DNA from: Leptospira fletcheri | GTDB taxonomy: Bacteria; Spirochaetota; Leptospiria; Leptospirales; Leptospiraceae | Direction of reading: 5' to 3' | DNA: 64,000 nucleotides | Assembly: GCF_004769195.1 (NCBI RefSeq) | Contig: NZ_RQET01000002.1 | Coordinates: 124,001-188,000 of the forward strand | In this document: positions 8,968-18,233 of the stretch, piece by piece | Position numbering within the stretch: position 1 is the stretch's first letter | How the letters are laid out: each line of letters opens with the position of its first letter | Program-made: the position numbers and the translations under genes | Notes under the pieces: model-generated | Seen by the model: only the letters and a program-made list of their open reading frames with translations | Told to the model about the DNA's origin: nothing | The model's database searches: none

Positions 8968-9780
8968 TCAAGGGCGAAAATTTCGGACGTCCCGGATGCA
9001 TTCGTCCCCGAAGACCAAAGGGTTTTGCGGATTGAAGTTTCCCAATTGGATGGAGTAGTACATTGTGCATTTGATGTTCGTACAATGGGCTCCATGCGAG
9101 GAATCTTGATGTCCCGAAGCCAGAGGGATTCCGTTATTTACCAAACCGAAGGCATGCCCTAACTCGTGTACCACGGTGGATTGTTCCGCCGACTTTCTGT
9201 ACTGAAGCGGGAAGGCATTGATCGCATCCTTAAAAACGAATACTGCGGGGGCGCCTAGATTAAAGACTCCTGAAATCGTGATCGCAACGACGTTACTATT
9301 CGCCATTCTACCTTTTACGAAGGCCACGAAGAAATTCGCATTTTGAAAATCGGATTTCTTTTTCCGATATGTCGAAGCGAGAGCCGCCAGATCCGCCGCA
9401 CTCCAAAGCGATTTTCCCTGGCTTGGAATTTCCTCCATATCTCCGGGATTTCCGGACGGAACGGAAACCGATACGGTATATCCTCTGTCGTCGAAAATGT
9501 TTTGTACATTGCGTCGGGTCACTTCCCACACCGGAAGCGAAGGAGAAGTGGAAATAAACCCGTCCTCCGGCGCGGCTCCGAATTCGTATGCCACTTCCAT
9601 TCCTACGCTTCGCACGGAAGAAAAATAGACGGCGGACCTGTCGGGATCCAGCGAGATCACATAATCGAGAGCGATAAAATCCAACAAAGCGATCGGAAGA
9701 GTCGATCCTTGGTTTTGGCAGCCTGCGAGAAGCAAAAGACAAGCCGAGAAGATTGCGAAACGCGATTTTATCCCTTTCAT
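8968..9780 (-). CDS. metzincin-like zinc protease lipoprotein
   Basis: The ATG at 9780 gives a classic lipoprotein leader with LLAGC (Cys 21), so export and lipid anchoring are likely. Residues 205-212 read HELGHAFG, the start of a metzincin zinc site. The expected third ligand at 215 is Asn. Histidines follow at 224, 229 and 232, then HCTNIKCTM, which fits the HC-x4-CxM spacing of archaemetzincins with Met 240 as a possible Met-turn. It could be an archaemetzincin-like protease with an insertion, or an inactive relative. It is convergent with glyS, 15 bases apart. Confidence 0.6.
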   Translation of the reverse strand: MKGIKSRFAIFSACLLLLAGCQNQGSTLPIALLDFIALDYVISLDPDRSAVYFSSVRSVGMEVAYEFGAAPEDGFISTSPSLPVWEVTRRNVQNIFDDRGYTVSVSVPSGNPGDMEEIPSQGKSLWSAADLAALASTYRKKKSDFQNANFFVAFVKGRMANSNVVAITISGVFNLGAPAVFVFKDAINAFPLQYRKSAEQSTVVHELGHAFGLVNNGIPLASGHQDSSHGAHCTNIKCTMYYSIQLGNFNPQNPLVFGDECIRDVRNFRP

Positions 9781-9906
9781 TCCGAATACCACAACAGCCG
9801 GTTTCCGCGGTTTTTGACTCCATATCCGGCGCATTTCCGCTTTCACTCCCTTGGTATGGATAAAAAGTGATCCTAAATCAATTTCTTTTTCTCCCGACGA
9901 GACTTA

Positions 9907-10389
9907 ATGATTCCGAAAGATTTTACCGTACGACAGATCGGACCGGAGCACAGAAAAGCGGTGATCGAACTAGTGAACCAATTTTTCCGGATGCTCAACA
10001 AATTGAAATTAGACGGAGTATTTCGCGTCCGCCCCAGAGCAGCGGCGAAAATGGTAGATGTCTATCTGAAGATCCGAGGTACGGATAAGATTGTGTTCTT
10101 AGGCGGATTCCTGGGGGAAGAACTCGTGTCCATTCTGATCGCGAGAGTGGAAGACAAGCCCTACTTGGAGGAAGAGAGAAATCTTTTCATAGACCTTACC
10201 GTCACGAAACAGGGAAAAAGAAAATCGGGATTCATGAAACCCTTAGTTGAGGCCGCGTTCCGATGGGCAAAAGAAAACGGAATTCGAGCGGTGGAATTAC
10301 GGGCAGTTGCCGAAAACGAAAACGCGGTCGCTTTTTGGAAGGCAATGGGATTCGATCCCTTTTACGTCCGCTTTCGCAAACTGGTTTGA
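9907..10389 (+). CDS. GNAT-family N-acetyltransferase
   Basis: A 160-residue cytoplasmic acetyl-CoA-dependent acyltransferase. The GNAT fold is suggested by the central strand and acetyl-CoA loop region (FIDLTVTKQGKRKSGFMKPLV, discontinuous match to Q/RxxGxG/A) and the C-terminal AENENAVAFWKAMGF, typical of motif B. The substrate is unknown. The ATG at 9907 lacks a strong ribosome site. It stands alone, divergent from the metzincin-like gene and followed by a 242-base gap. Confidence 0.75.
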   Translation: MIPKDFTVRQIGPEHRKAVIELVNQFFRMLNKLKLDGVFRVRPRAAAKMVDVYLKIRGTDKIVFLGGFLGEELVSILIARVEDKPYLEEERNLFIDLTVTKQGKRKSGFMKPLVEAAFRWAKENGIRAVELRAVAENENAVAFWKAMGFDPFYVRFRKLV

Positions 10390-10580
10390 ATCAGGCTCAA
10401 AGTACCATTCGAATCAAACGACGCATTTTTTACCCGATTTCAAACAATCCGATCTTTTAAAACCGGAAATTCTCGCACTTTCAATTTTCGGTCGATATTC
10501 CCAAAATCGATGAATTCTGCCACTCCAAAATAAAATCGTAAAATAATAAATTTCTTATTTTCTATATTTCGAATATTTCG

Positions 10581-10586
10581 TATAAT
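10581..10586 (+). promoter_or_regulatory. putative promoter -10 element upstream of receiver-ATPase gene
   Basis: A perfect TATAAT lies in an AT-rich part of the 242-base gap between the GNAT gene and the signalling gene. No good -35 box was seen 16-18 bases upstream. The gene itself has a GGGGGA ribosome site just before its ATG. The rest of this gap shows nothing else I can name. Confidence 0.35.
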
Positions 10587-10631
10587 TTTCCTCTTAAAAG
10601 CGTCTTTTAGATCAACCCCGGGGGAAATTAG

Positions 10632-11921
10632 ATGAAAGAGAGCGTCGCGCAAAACAACCCGATAAGACAAGAAAGGATAACGCCGAGCAGCATCAATACC
10701 CTTCTGGAAGAACCTATTCTGATCATCGAAGACTCCGAGGAGATTTCGATGTTGTACGCTTCTTACTGCAAGCGTTTAGGCTTAACATGCGAATTCGCTA
10801 CCAACGGAGAAGATGGTTTAAAAAAAGCCCGGGAAAAAAAGTATTCCCTATTCATCGTAGATTTGATGATGCCGATCATGGATGGCAGGACCTTTACTCA
10901 AAAACTCAAGGAAATGCAACCGGACGCTTGCATCATTATAGAAACGGCGATCGACGAATCTCAAGCGGTAATAGACGTGATGAAATTGGGCGTATTCGAT
11001 TATCTGATCAAGCCGATCCATCCCGATTCTTTTTTCAAATCCGTCAAGAAGGCCGCGGACCGGGTCCGGACGCTCAAGACGGAAAAGGAAATAGACAGCA
11101 TAGGAAGCAAACAATTACGGGAACAGTTGGAATGGCTGACGTTCAAGGAAGCCCAAAGAAAATCCACGAAGGAATCCTGGGAAATCTCCTCTCTTTATTC
11201 CCTGAAGACTTCCCTATCCCAAGGATCCGGTATCGGAGCCTTGCTCACTCTATTAGATATATTGAAACTTTCGCAAAAAGAATCGGATGAAGGATATGTA
11301 GTCAGCAAAGAAATCATGGATATGATCTACGCGAACCAACAGGCTGCCAAAAACATACTGACCGGGATCTCCGACCTCTTGGACATCGTGAACAGGGATG
11401 CGAAGTTGGAACCCATGTCCGCCGGAGATTTGATCGATCAGATCAAGGAAAAAGCGAAAGCGCTTTCTCCGATCCTGCAATCCAGAAATCTCACGTTTTC
11501 CTTTTCGGAGCTGAAAAGCAATCCATCCTTGGAAGTGGAAAGCAGTTCCTTATTGATGGCGGTCGAAGAAATTCTGCTGAATGCCTCCAAATACTGCTCG
11601 TTGGGAACGAGGATCGACGTGTACACGAGCGTCGTACAGGGCTATTTCTGCATTGCAGTCAAGAATCTAGTGGATCATGAGTCCCGAGGAATAGAGGAAA
11701 AATACGAGGACTTAGTGGTTCAACCTTTCTTCCGAGTATTGCCTCCGGTCGAAGAAGCCGCCGATCTGGAAAGGTTCGGCTTCGGACTCGGATTGACTGC
11801 CGTGGATCATATCGCTCACAAACATAACGGGATGTTCTTCATCCACAACGCGAAAGATCACACTTCCGACTCGGTCAAAATGTCCGTCATCTCGGAACTC
11901 TTTTTGCCCTTGAACGGCTGA
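10632..11921 (+). CDS. receiver domain-ATPase signalling protein (hybrid two-component)
   Basis: Residues 28-145 form a response-regulator receiver: acidic pair ED 33-34, phospho-acceptor Asp 77 in IVDLMMPIMDG, Thr 105 and Lys 127 in DYLIKP. A helical linker runs to about residue 280. A histidine-kinase-type ATPase domain follows, with N-box EEILLNASKY (Asn 317) and a glycine-rich GFGFGLGL near 385. The expected phospho-acceptor histidine helix is not obvious. The segment around residues 187-215 aligns by position but has no His. It may be a kinase of another protein, or a phosphatase or ATP-binding regulator. Single gene, cytoplasmic, no membrane segment. Confidence 0.8.
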   Translation: MKESVAQNNPIRQERITPSSINTLLEEPILIIEDSEEISMLYASYCKRLGLTCEFATNGEDGLKKAREKKYSLFIVDLMMPIMDGRTFTQKLKEMQPDACIIIETAIDESQAVIDVMKLGVFDYLIKPIHPDSFFKSVKKAADRVRTLKTEKEIDSIGSKQLREQLEWLTFKEAQRKSTKESWEISSLYSLKTSLSQGSGIGALLTLLDILKLSQKESDEGYVVSKEIMDMIYANQQAAKNILTGISDLLDIVNRDAKLEPMSAGDLIDQIKEKAKALSPILQSRNLTFSFSELKSNPSLEVESSSLLMAVEEILLNASKYCSLGTRIDVYTSVVQGYFCIAVKNLVDHESRGIEEKYEDLVVQPFFRVLPPVEEAADLERFGFGLGLTAVDHIAHKHNGMFFIHNAKDHTSDSVKMSVISELFLPLNG

Positions 11922-11969
11922 GAAAAACGGACGAAAATCCGCTATTTCCGAAACCTGCCACTCTAAGCA

Positions 11970-12542
11970 TCAGCCGCTATCGAAATAGCTGAGAGTTACC
12001 GAGCCGAGATTGGTTCCTACGGGCAGTGCCGAGTTATTGGAGGCGCTTACCGTATGGGTATAAATACATGTGTCGACATATCCGAAATTCGCAACGGAAA
12101 TGGAAATGTTAGAACTCCCGCCCGAAAAATCTCCGGGGTAATTCAGAGTGTACGTATTCGAAGTCGGATTCGATCCGGGAAAATTAAAGGAGTCGGGAGC
12201 GCCAAGGGTCGGACAACTTTTCTGGATCGTAATCGTTATATTACTAGCGGAGGCCACGTTCGAAGCTACAATCTGATAATTGAACGTATAACTCGCACTT
12301 GTCATGGAGATTAAACCGGTGGGAACGTTCGCAAACGAAAACGATCCTCCGCTCGGGCCGGAATGGGTAAGGGCCAAGAGACTCGCGACATTCTTATCCG
12401 TACTCGACGACGGATTCGGAAAAATATTTTTCGAATCCGTCATCAAAAAGGCTCCGCAATGAAAAAGGAAGAGAGTGGAAGCCAAACAAAAGCCCTGCAA
12501 AAGCGAGTACTGGACTTTTTGAACAGATCTTGGATTCCGCAT
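11970..12542 (-). CDS. hypothetical lipoprotein, Ser/Asn-rich
   Basis: The ATG at 12542 follows AGGGATAAAAGAA and gives a leader ending LFLFHC, a spirochaete-style lipobox, so an exported lipoprotein of about 190 residues is likely. The mature chain is rich in Ser, Asn, Thr and Gly with beta-strand alternation (SNITITIQKS, TYTLNYPGD), like an Ig-like or surface domain. No family was recognised. The longer frame to 12599 only adds a non-signal extension. Confidence 0.6.
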   Translation of the reverse strand: MRNPRSVQKVQYSLLQGFCLASTLFLFHCGAFLMTDSKNIFPNPSSSTDKNVASLLALTHSGPSGGSFSFANVPTGLISMTSASYTFNYQIVASNVASASNITITIQKSCPTLGAPDSFNFPGSNPTSNTYTLNYPGDFSGGSSNISISVANFGYVDTCIYTHTVSASNNSALPVGTNLGSVTLSYFDSG

Positions 12543-12665
12543 TTCTTTTATCCCTGTTTTGCCCCGAAAGAATTGTACACAAAACGAAAAGAGATTCAAA
12601 TAAAATCCTTCTACATCGCGCTTTGTGAGTCAATAAATTTCCAATTATGTGCCGGAAGATGTGGA

Positions 12666-12693
12666 AATAAAAAAAGGGACCGTTTCCGGTCCC
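12666..12693 (-). terminator. intrinsic terminator of hppA
   Basis: On the minus strand a 7-bp stem, GGGACCG with CGGTCCC (12676-12682 and 12687-12693), has a 4-base loop and is followed by an uninterrupted T tract (A run 12670-12675 on the plus strand, continuing beyond). It lies 46 bases past the hppA stop. Confidence 0.85.
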
Positions 12694-12738
12694 CTTTGAC
12701 TCCCTTTCGGGAGACCTTTTATCGGATCATCCGTTCGA

Positions 12739-14853
12739 TCAATGGAAGAGCCGGAGCAACAGTCCACCTTGCTGGACAAAGAATTCCGCAAACACGAGAC
12801 TCGTAATTGCCATCAATTTGATCAGAATGTTGATCGAAGGACCGGAAGTATCCTTTAAGGGATCCCCCACGGTGTCTCCCACGACCGCTGCTTTATGCTG
12901 CTCGGAACCTTTTCCTCCGACAGCTTTTTCGATATATTTCTTGGCATTGTCCCAGCCTCCTCCGGAATTTGCGGAGGAAATCGCGAGCACCACCCCGGCG
13001 ACCAAGGCTCCGGCGAGCACTCCCGCAAGAGACTTAATTCCGAAAAGATATCCCACTACGATGGGGGTCAAAAGAACCAAAAGTCCTGGGAGAATCATTT
13101 CCCGGAGTGCGGCAGAAGTGGAAATGTCCACGCATCTTTTGTAATTCGGTTTCGCTTTTCCTTCCATGATGCCCGGAATTTCGCGGAACTGCTTTCTAAC
13201 CTCTTCGACCATATCTACGGCCGCTTTTCCGACGGACTTCATCGTCATTGCTGTGAATACGAACGGAAGCATAGCTCCGAACATCAACCCGCCGAATACT
13301 TCCGCATTCAGGATATCCAACCCCGTCGTGCCGGTTCTGGTGATAAAGGCCGCGAATAAGGCCAGAGAAGTCAGAGCCGCAGAACCGATAGCGAAGCCTT
13401 TTCCGATCGCGGCAGTAGTGTTTCCCGCAGCGTCTAGGGTATCCGTACGATTCCGAACCTCTTTTCCGAGTTCCGCCATCTCTGCGATCCCGCCTGCGTT
13501 ATCCGAAACGGGACCGTAAGCGTCTATCGTAAGACCGATAGCGATGGTCGAAATCATTCCGAGAGCTGCGATAGCGATTCCGTACATTCCCGCGAGAAGA
13601 TTCGCGGTCACGATGCTGACCACCAACAGGATCACAGGCACTACGGAACTTTGATAGCCTAGAGCCAATCCGTAAATGATGTTCGTTGCCGCCCCTGTTT
13701 TAGACGCGTCCACAACTTCGCGAACCGGCTTATACGAATGGGAAGTATAGTATTCGGTGATCAGACCGATGAACATTCCCGAAAAAAGACCTACGATCAA
13801 GGAGATATATACGTTCCATTTGGTGATCGTTTTTCCCGCGATTTCGAAGGAGTCCGCCATATAAGCGTCGGTGACGAAATACATGACTGCCGCGACCAAA
13901 AGTGTGGAAACCCAAAGCTGGATCTTCAAAACCTTTTCCACGTTTCCGCCTTCCTTAACGCTGGCGATAAACGAAGTCAAAAGGGATGCTGGAATTCCGA
14001 ATGCGGAAATCAGCAAAGGATAAAGAAGAGCATCGACATTTCCGGAAAGACCGGCAGCGGTCGCTCCGATCACTAAAGCCGCGCAGGTCGCTTCCGCGCA
14101 GGATCCGAAAAGATCGGCTCCCATCCCGGCCACATCCCCTACGTTATCCCCTACGTTATCCGCAATCGTTGCCGGATTTCGAGGATCATCTTCCGGAATC
14201 CCTTTTTCCACTTTTCCGACAAGGTCTGCACCTACGTCAGCGGCCTTCGTATAAATCCCGCCGCCTACCCGACCGAAAAGAGCCACAGCAGAACCGCCGA
14301 GACCGAATCCTGCGAGAGCTTCCATCAGATACAGTTTGCTTACGTTCGGAAAGAGTCCGGTATACAATAGAAAGAGTCCGATCATCCCGAGTACGGCCAA
14401 TCCGACTAGGCCGAATCCCATGACGGCTCCGGAATCGAAAGCGACCCGAAAAGCTTTTGCCATGGAAGTCTTGGCTGCTTGAGCGGTCCGCACGTTTCCG
14501 GCCGTAGCGATTTTCATCCCGATAAATCCGGAGAGGCAGGAAATCAATGCGCCGGAAACGAACGCGATCGCGGTAAACAATCCGTCGTTAAAATCAGCCG
14601 ATTCCGGATTATCCAAAAGAAAGAAAATCAGCAGGGCCATAAAGCCGATAAAAAGGGAAATGGTTTTGTATTCCCGCACCAGGAAGGCCATAGCGCCTTC
14701 GGAAATGGCGGAGGAGATTTCGACCAGTTTTTTGGATTCCTGGTCTTTACCGCCCTCGGTTCCGATGGTAATCCTGGTGACCTTCAAGGCATATACAACC
14801 GCGGTCAAAATGGCCAGGACAGCCAAAGACAAAATAATCGTTACCGAATTCAT
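12739..14853 (-). CDS. hppA: membrane proton/sodium-translocating pyrophosphatase
   Basis: Hydrolyses pyrophosphate and pumps cations across the inner membrane. It has 704 residues and about 16 hydrophobic segments. The catalytic block includes [20 protein letters not shown] near residue 206 and DNVGDNVGD near 232. The signature at 477-486 reads [10 protein letters not shown], with Ala 481 and Gly 484, the form known for K+-dependent enzymes. H+ and Na+ specificity cannot be told apart from what I can see. A strong terminator follows it, and it appears monocistronic. Confidence 0.95.
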   Translation of the reverse strand: MNSVTIILSLAVLAILTAVVYALKVTRITIGTEGGKDQESKKLVEISSAISEGAMAFLVREYKTISLFIGFMALLIFFLLDNPESADFNDGLFTAIAFVSGALISCLSGFIGMKIATAGNVRTAQAAKTSMAKAFRVAFDSGAVMGFGLVGLAVLGMIGLFLLYTGLFPNVSKLYLMEALAGFGLGGSAVALFGRVGGGIYTKAADVGADLVGKVEKGIPEDDPRNPATIADNVGDNVGDVAGMGADLFGSCAEATCAALVIGATAAGLSGNVDALLYPLLISAFGIPASLLTSFIASVKEGGNVEKVLKIQLWVSTLLVAAVMYFVTDAYMADSFEIAGKTITKWNVYISLIVGLFSGMFIGLITEYYTSHSYKPVREVVDASKTGAATNIIYGLALGYQSSVVPVILLVVSIVTANLLAGMYGIAIAALGMISTIAIGLTIDAYGPVSDNAGGIAEMAELGKEVRNRTDTLDAAGNTTAAIGKGFAIGSAALTSLALFAAFITRTGTTGLDILNAEVFGGLMFGAMLPFVFTAMTMKSVGKAAVDMVEEVRKQFREIPGIMEGKAKPNYKRCVDISTSAALREMILPGLLVLLTPIVVGYLFGIKSLAGVLAGALVAGVVLAISSANSGGGWDNAKKYIEKAVGGKGSEQHKAAVVGDTVGDPLKDTSGPSINILIKLMAITSLVFAEFFVQQGGLLLRLFH

Positions 14854-14998
14854 TCAGAGAAACCTCTTGTTTTTTTCAAAATGTCCGATGGTTTAAAAAG
14901 ATGGGAATGAGCATATTTTCGATCACGGAAGGCCGGATTCGCGGAGTTTCGCGCCCGGCAGTGAACAGAGAAATTCCGTCAAAAGGCGGATCTCTCTA

Positions 14999-16168
14999 AT
15001 GCGACGCACATTTTCCATTTGTTTCTTTCTAGTTATTTGCACTATAAAATCCGTCCTGGCCTTGAATTCAACCTTTTCTTGGGAAGAACTCCTGGAGCAA
15101 GCCGCCGAGGAGGTCCAGAGAGGAAGGTACGAGCAGGCGATGGAAAAACTAGCTATTGCCGATGAATCCGGAAAACCTCGAGACTTCAGATATTACTGGG
15201 TACTCGGCAAAGCCTTCCGAGGCCAGGGCGAAAATTTAGAGGCGTTGCGGAATTTCCGGATCAGCCTCCAGATGCAGCCGGACCAAGAAGGGTTGTTGCG
15301 AGAGATGACGGACCTGTACGACGAACTCCGAATTCCCGACAAAGCCCTGGAAACTGCCCGCGTCTTACTGACAAAACGTCCCGAAGACAGGGACCTCCGT
15401 TACCGAGCCCTGCTCTGGGCCTCACGCACCGGTAATCTCGAATATTACAAAAATGCATTGGGCTTGTTGGAATCGAAGCACGCTTATAGCTCCGATGAAA
15501 AAGCCGTCCTGCAGGAGATCGGAACCCTGCAAGCGGCAAAAAAGAATCCGGAAGTGGCGGACCGCTGCCGCAAGTTCCTTCCTTTCTTTCCCCGAAACGA
15601 AGATCTCCATAGGATCTGCATCTTGGCCAATAAAGGAAAAGACCGAGGATCTCTGGAAAAAAGTCTGACCGAGAGAGCGCTTATCTTCCGGGAAAACCCG
15701 ATCTTCCATCATATTCTTTCCATGGAATATTTGGACCAAAAAAAATACGTGGAATCCGGCGCTTCCGCTAGACGTTCCCTGCTCCTCGCGTTGCAGAGCG
15801 ATCGGATCCCGGAAAAGGATTATCTGATTCCGATCCGGAGGATCTACCAGCAAAACGGATCCGTCATAGACCAATTGGCCATCGATATTTTAGAAGAAAT
15901 AATATTAAAGAAAAGGAAACTCGGCCCTGAGGAATGGGAATCCTTGTTGAAGCAAACTAGGTTCAATTGGGAAATTTTGGTTTTCGCTTTGTCGGAATGG
16001 AAAAACCGAGAAAACTCCCTTCGTGCGGAGACGGCCGAGAATTGGCGGGAACGCTACCTAAGTCTCCGTTCCGCGGAACGGGAAAGGGATCTGTCCAGAT
16101 TTGCCGGTCCGTATTATTTGGATCGAAGTTTCGAACTCTACCTGGAAAATGCGTCCTCCGAAAAGTAA
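14999..16168 (+). CDS. exported TPR-repeat protein
   Basis: A 389-residue protein with a signal-peptide-like N-terminus (RRTFSICFFLVICTI, then ...SVLA) after a GGCGGA ribosome site. Several 34-residue tetratricopeptide repeats are visible in the first 250 residues (for example YEQAMEKLAIADESG, ALRNFRISLQMQPDQ, LETARVLLTKRPED). TPR scaffolds mediate protein contacts, probably in the periplasm here. It heads a plus-strand run with an HExxH protein and a lipoprotein. The partner is unknown. Confidence 0.75.
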   Translation: MRRTFSICFFLVICTIKSVLALNSTFSWEELLEQAAEEVQRGRYEQAMEKLAIADESGKPRDFRYYWVLGKAFRGQGENLEALRNFRISLQMQPDQEGLLREMTDLYDELRIPDKALETARVLLTKRPEDRDLRYRALLWASRTGNLEYYKNALGLLESKHAYSSDEKAVLQEIGTLQAAKKNPEVADRCRKFLPFFPRNEDLHRICILANKGKDRGSLEKSLTERALIFRENPIFHHILSMEYLDQKKYVESGASARRSLLLALQSDRIPEKDYLIPIRRIYQQNGSVIDQLAIDILEEIILKKRKLGPEEWESLLKQTRFNWEILVFALSEWKNRENSLRAETAENWRERYLSLRSAERERDLSRFAGPYYLDRSFELYLENASSEK

Positions 16169-16200
16169 GGATCTCGCTCGACTTAAAGGAATCCTCTTCA

Positions 16201-16842
16201 ATGCTCCGTCTGCTCGTTCTGATCCTTGTATCCGCCTCTCCGCTTTTTCCTTGCGATTTTCTTTCGCGTTGGATTCCCAGAGCTCCCGATCCGACGGAAT
16301 CGGCGCGGATCGAAAGTTTACGCGCCTTCATACGGTCCTTGGAACCAAAACAACTCGTAGTCGATCGCGATTTCTATCGGAAAACCTCCCGATTCGAAGA
16401 GAGGTTCGGCTTTCCGTTCTCGGGCCAAAAACTGGATTCATGGTTCGGAGATCGAATCCGATTTTTTAAAATCGGTCGCACCGATCCATATTTAGCTTAC
16501 TATAATGGAGAAGCGATCGTCTTAGGAAAAGGATTCTTTCTGCTTTCCAAGATCGAACAGGCCTTGGTTCTGGTCCACGAAGCGAGGCACGCAGACGGCA
16601 AAAAGTATTCCCACGTGGATTGTCCGTCAGACTTTCCGTATCTCAGCTTGCGGATTCCGGAAACGAAACCGGCCGGCCTGAAGGCCTGCGACGACATTTC
16701 CGACGGAAGCTACGGATTCGGAGCTGCATTTCTGTTCGAAGTGTTCGCCTACGGACTGGCGGAAAGGACGGAAGAAAAATACATATTAGGATTGTATAAT
16801 TCGGAACTGACTAGAATCCTTCTCCCGAAGGGGGATCGATAA
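16201..16842 (+). CDS. exported protein with HExxH motif
   Basis: The start is set at the ATG at 16201, with AAAGGA upstream. The longer frame back to 15967 is a shadow of the TPR gene. It encodes 213 residues with a hydrophobic N-terminus and Cys 18 (LFPC), possibly a lipoprotein. Residues 126-130 are HEARH, preceded by hydrophobic ALVLV, a plausible zinc-protease helix. No family was recognised and other ligands are uncertain, so activity is not established. The TTG start of the next gene follows its stop directly. Confidence 0.6.
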   Translation: MLRLLVLILVSASPLFPCDFLSRWIPRAPDPTESARIESLRAFIRSLEPKQLVVDRDFYRKTSRFEERFGFPFSGQKLDSWFGDRIRFFKIGRTDPYLAYYNGEAIVLGKGFFLLSKIEQALVLVHEARHADGKKYSHVDCPSDFPYLSLRIPETKPAGLKACDDISDGSYGFGAAFLFEVFAYGLAERTEEKYILGLYNSELTRILLPKGDR

Positions 16843-17376
16843 TTGGGGAATCGTTTCGGAATTTCTGCTTTTTTAAACTCGGGCTTCGCTTTTGCCTTCC
16901 GCCTCCTTTTTCTCTTTTCCGTTTTGGGTTGCACCGCACGGGAGAGATTTTCCTCTTTGGAGATTCCACCTCCTTCCTCTACGATTCTCTATCTGATCAG
17001 ACCCGTAGGAACGTCCATGGCCATATGGGATTACGATTTGGACGTCTACAAGTACCGCCGCCATTTCAAGGAGGAGAAGGAACCCGAAAAGGTCGCATCC
17101 GTTTCCCTATCGAACGGCACCTTTTGGGCGGGGAATTTTCCGGAGGGCTTTTATAAAATCTCCCTTCGCTCGGATCCTTCTGCGGAAAAAATCCTACTGT
17201 TGAAAAAGGATAGAATCGTATTTTTGGAATTTCTGATCTTCAATAAGAACGAACTCTCGGGGCCGGAATATTTTCTGAAAGAGGTGGATCAGGCTACCGC
17301 CTTGGAAGCGTTGTTGGAAAACGAAAAATTGTTCAAAGAAACCGCGAAATTCTATTCCGGAGGGGAAAGGAATTGA
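16843..17376 (+). CDS. lipoprotein, paralogue of the 21835-22353 gene
   Basis: It starts at TTG directly after the preceding stop. The leader ends SVLGC, a good lipobox. The mature domain contains LYLIRPVGTSMAIWDY, then strands and LLKKDRIVFLEFLIFN, and matches in order the lipoprotein at 21835-22353 (LYVLRPAQTALSLWSF ... GRIFLLIQLF). The layout recalls DUF2846-type lipoproteins, though I am not sure of that family. It overlaps the convergent hydrolase gene by 25 bases. Confidence 0.6.
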   Translation: MGNRFGISAFLNSGFAFAFRLLFLFSVLGCTARERFSSLEIPPPSSTILYLIRPVGTSMAIWDYDLDVYKYRRHFKEEKEPEKVASVSLSNGTFWAGNFPEGFYKISLRSDPSAEKILLLKKDRIVFLEFLIFNKNELSGPEYFLKEVDQATALEALLENEKLFKETAKFYSGGERN

Positions 17377-18233
17377 TTCAGTAATTTAACGAAATTCTTC
17401 GCACCTTCGCTCCTTCCCAATTGCATCCAGTCCACGTGACCGCCGCCTCGTATTTCCCAAAACAATTTCGGTTCCGCCGCCAGACGAAACACCTCTTTTC
17501 CGTTGGAAAACGGGACCACAGGGTCCTCCGTCCCGTGGACGACCAAAAGGGGAATCGGAGAAATCTTAGAGATGAAATTCTTGGGACTCATCGTATCGCT
17601 GAAGAAAGGTCCGAGTAGATAACCCATCGGCGGGAACAATATCTTGTTCCCGGTCTGAACCGCCACATCCCGGTACGAAGAAAAGGTACCGTCCGCCACT
17701 ACCAAACTTAAGTGATCTTTCGTCTTCATATCCGGAACTGCGCGCAGGGCCACCGCTCCACCCAAGCTCTGTCCGTATACGATCAATTTCCTATCTATGG
17801 AACGGGCATAGGAATGCACTTGTTCCAAGACCAGCAGACTATCCTCGTACAGACTTTCCGGATCTGGTTTCCCTCCCGAGGCTCCGTACCCCCGATAATC
17901 GTACGTGTACAATTCATAACCGTAATTGACCAACCAAACCAGAGAAATGAAATGAGTACTCATATTTTCCCCGTTTCCGTGGAACTGAAGTATGATTCCT
18001 CTAGGCGATTTGGGAGCGTCCGAGTTCTGCGAATGGATCTTCCAGAGATGTAGTTTTACTCCGTCTTTCGCGTTTAAAAACGAACTCTCGGCCTTGAAAC
18101 CGAATTTATCCGGAGTAAAGTATTCCAACTTAGTCGGATGATAATAGAGACTTGTGCAACCGAACATCAGGATCGGAAGGAAACAAGGAAGTCGTTTAAA
18201 AAAGTAGATTATACGATAATAGAACTTCGTCAT
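17352..18233 (-). CDS. alpha/beta hydrolase lipoprotein
   Basis: A serine hydrolase of the alpha/beta fold. The nucleophile elbow GQSLGG gives Ser 156, Asp 237 lies in HGTEDPVVP, and His 266 in GGGHVDW, completing a catalytic triad. The oxyanion segment is FHGNGEN. The leader ends LMFGC (Cys 26), indicating a lipid-anchored enzyme. The substrate is unknown. Its ATG lies inside the 3' end of the DUF4105 gene (38-base overlap), so they are probably coupled and may act on the same envelope material. Confidence 0.8.
   Translation of the reverse strand: MTKFYYRIIYFFKRLPCFLPILMFGCTSLYYHPTKLEYFTPDKFGFKAESSFLNAKDGVKLHLWKIHSQNSDAPKSPRGIILQFHGNGENMSTHFISLVWLVNYGYELYTYDYRGYGASGGKPDPESLYEDSLLVLEQVHSYARSIDRKLIVYGQSLGGAVALRAVPDMKTKDHLSLVVADGTFSSYRDVAVQTGNKILFPPMGYLLGPFFSDTMSPKNFISKISPIPLLVVHGTEDPVVPFSNGKEVFRLAAEPKLFWEIRGGGHVDWMQLGRSEGAKNFVKLLNQFLSPPE

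Noticed and set aside
11976..11989. GCTAT/ATAGC hairpin
   Set aside because: Lies inside the lipoprotein coding region and is short enough to be chance.
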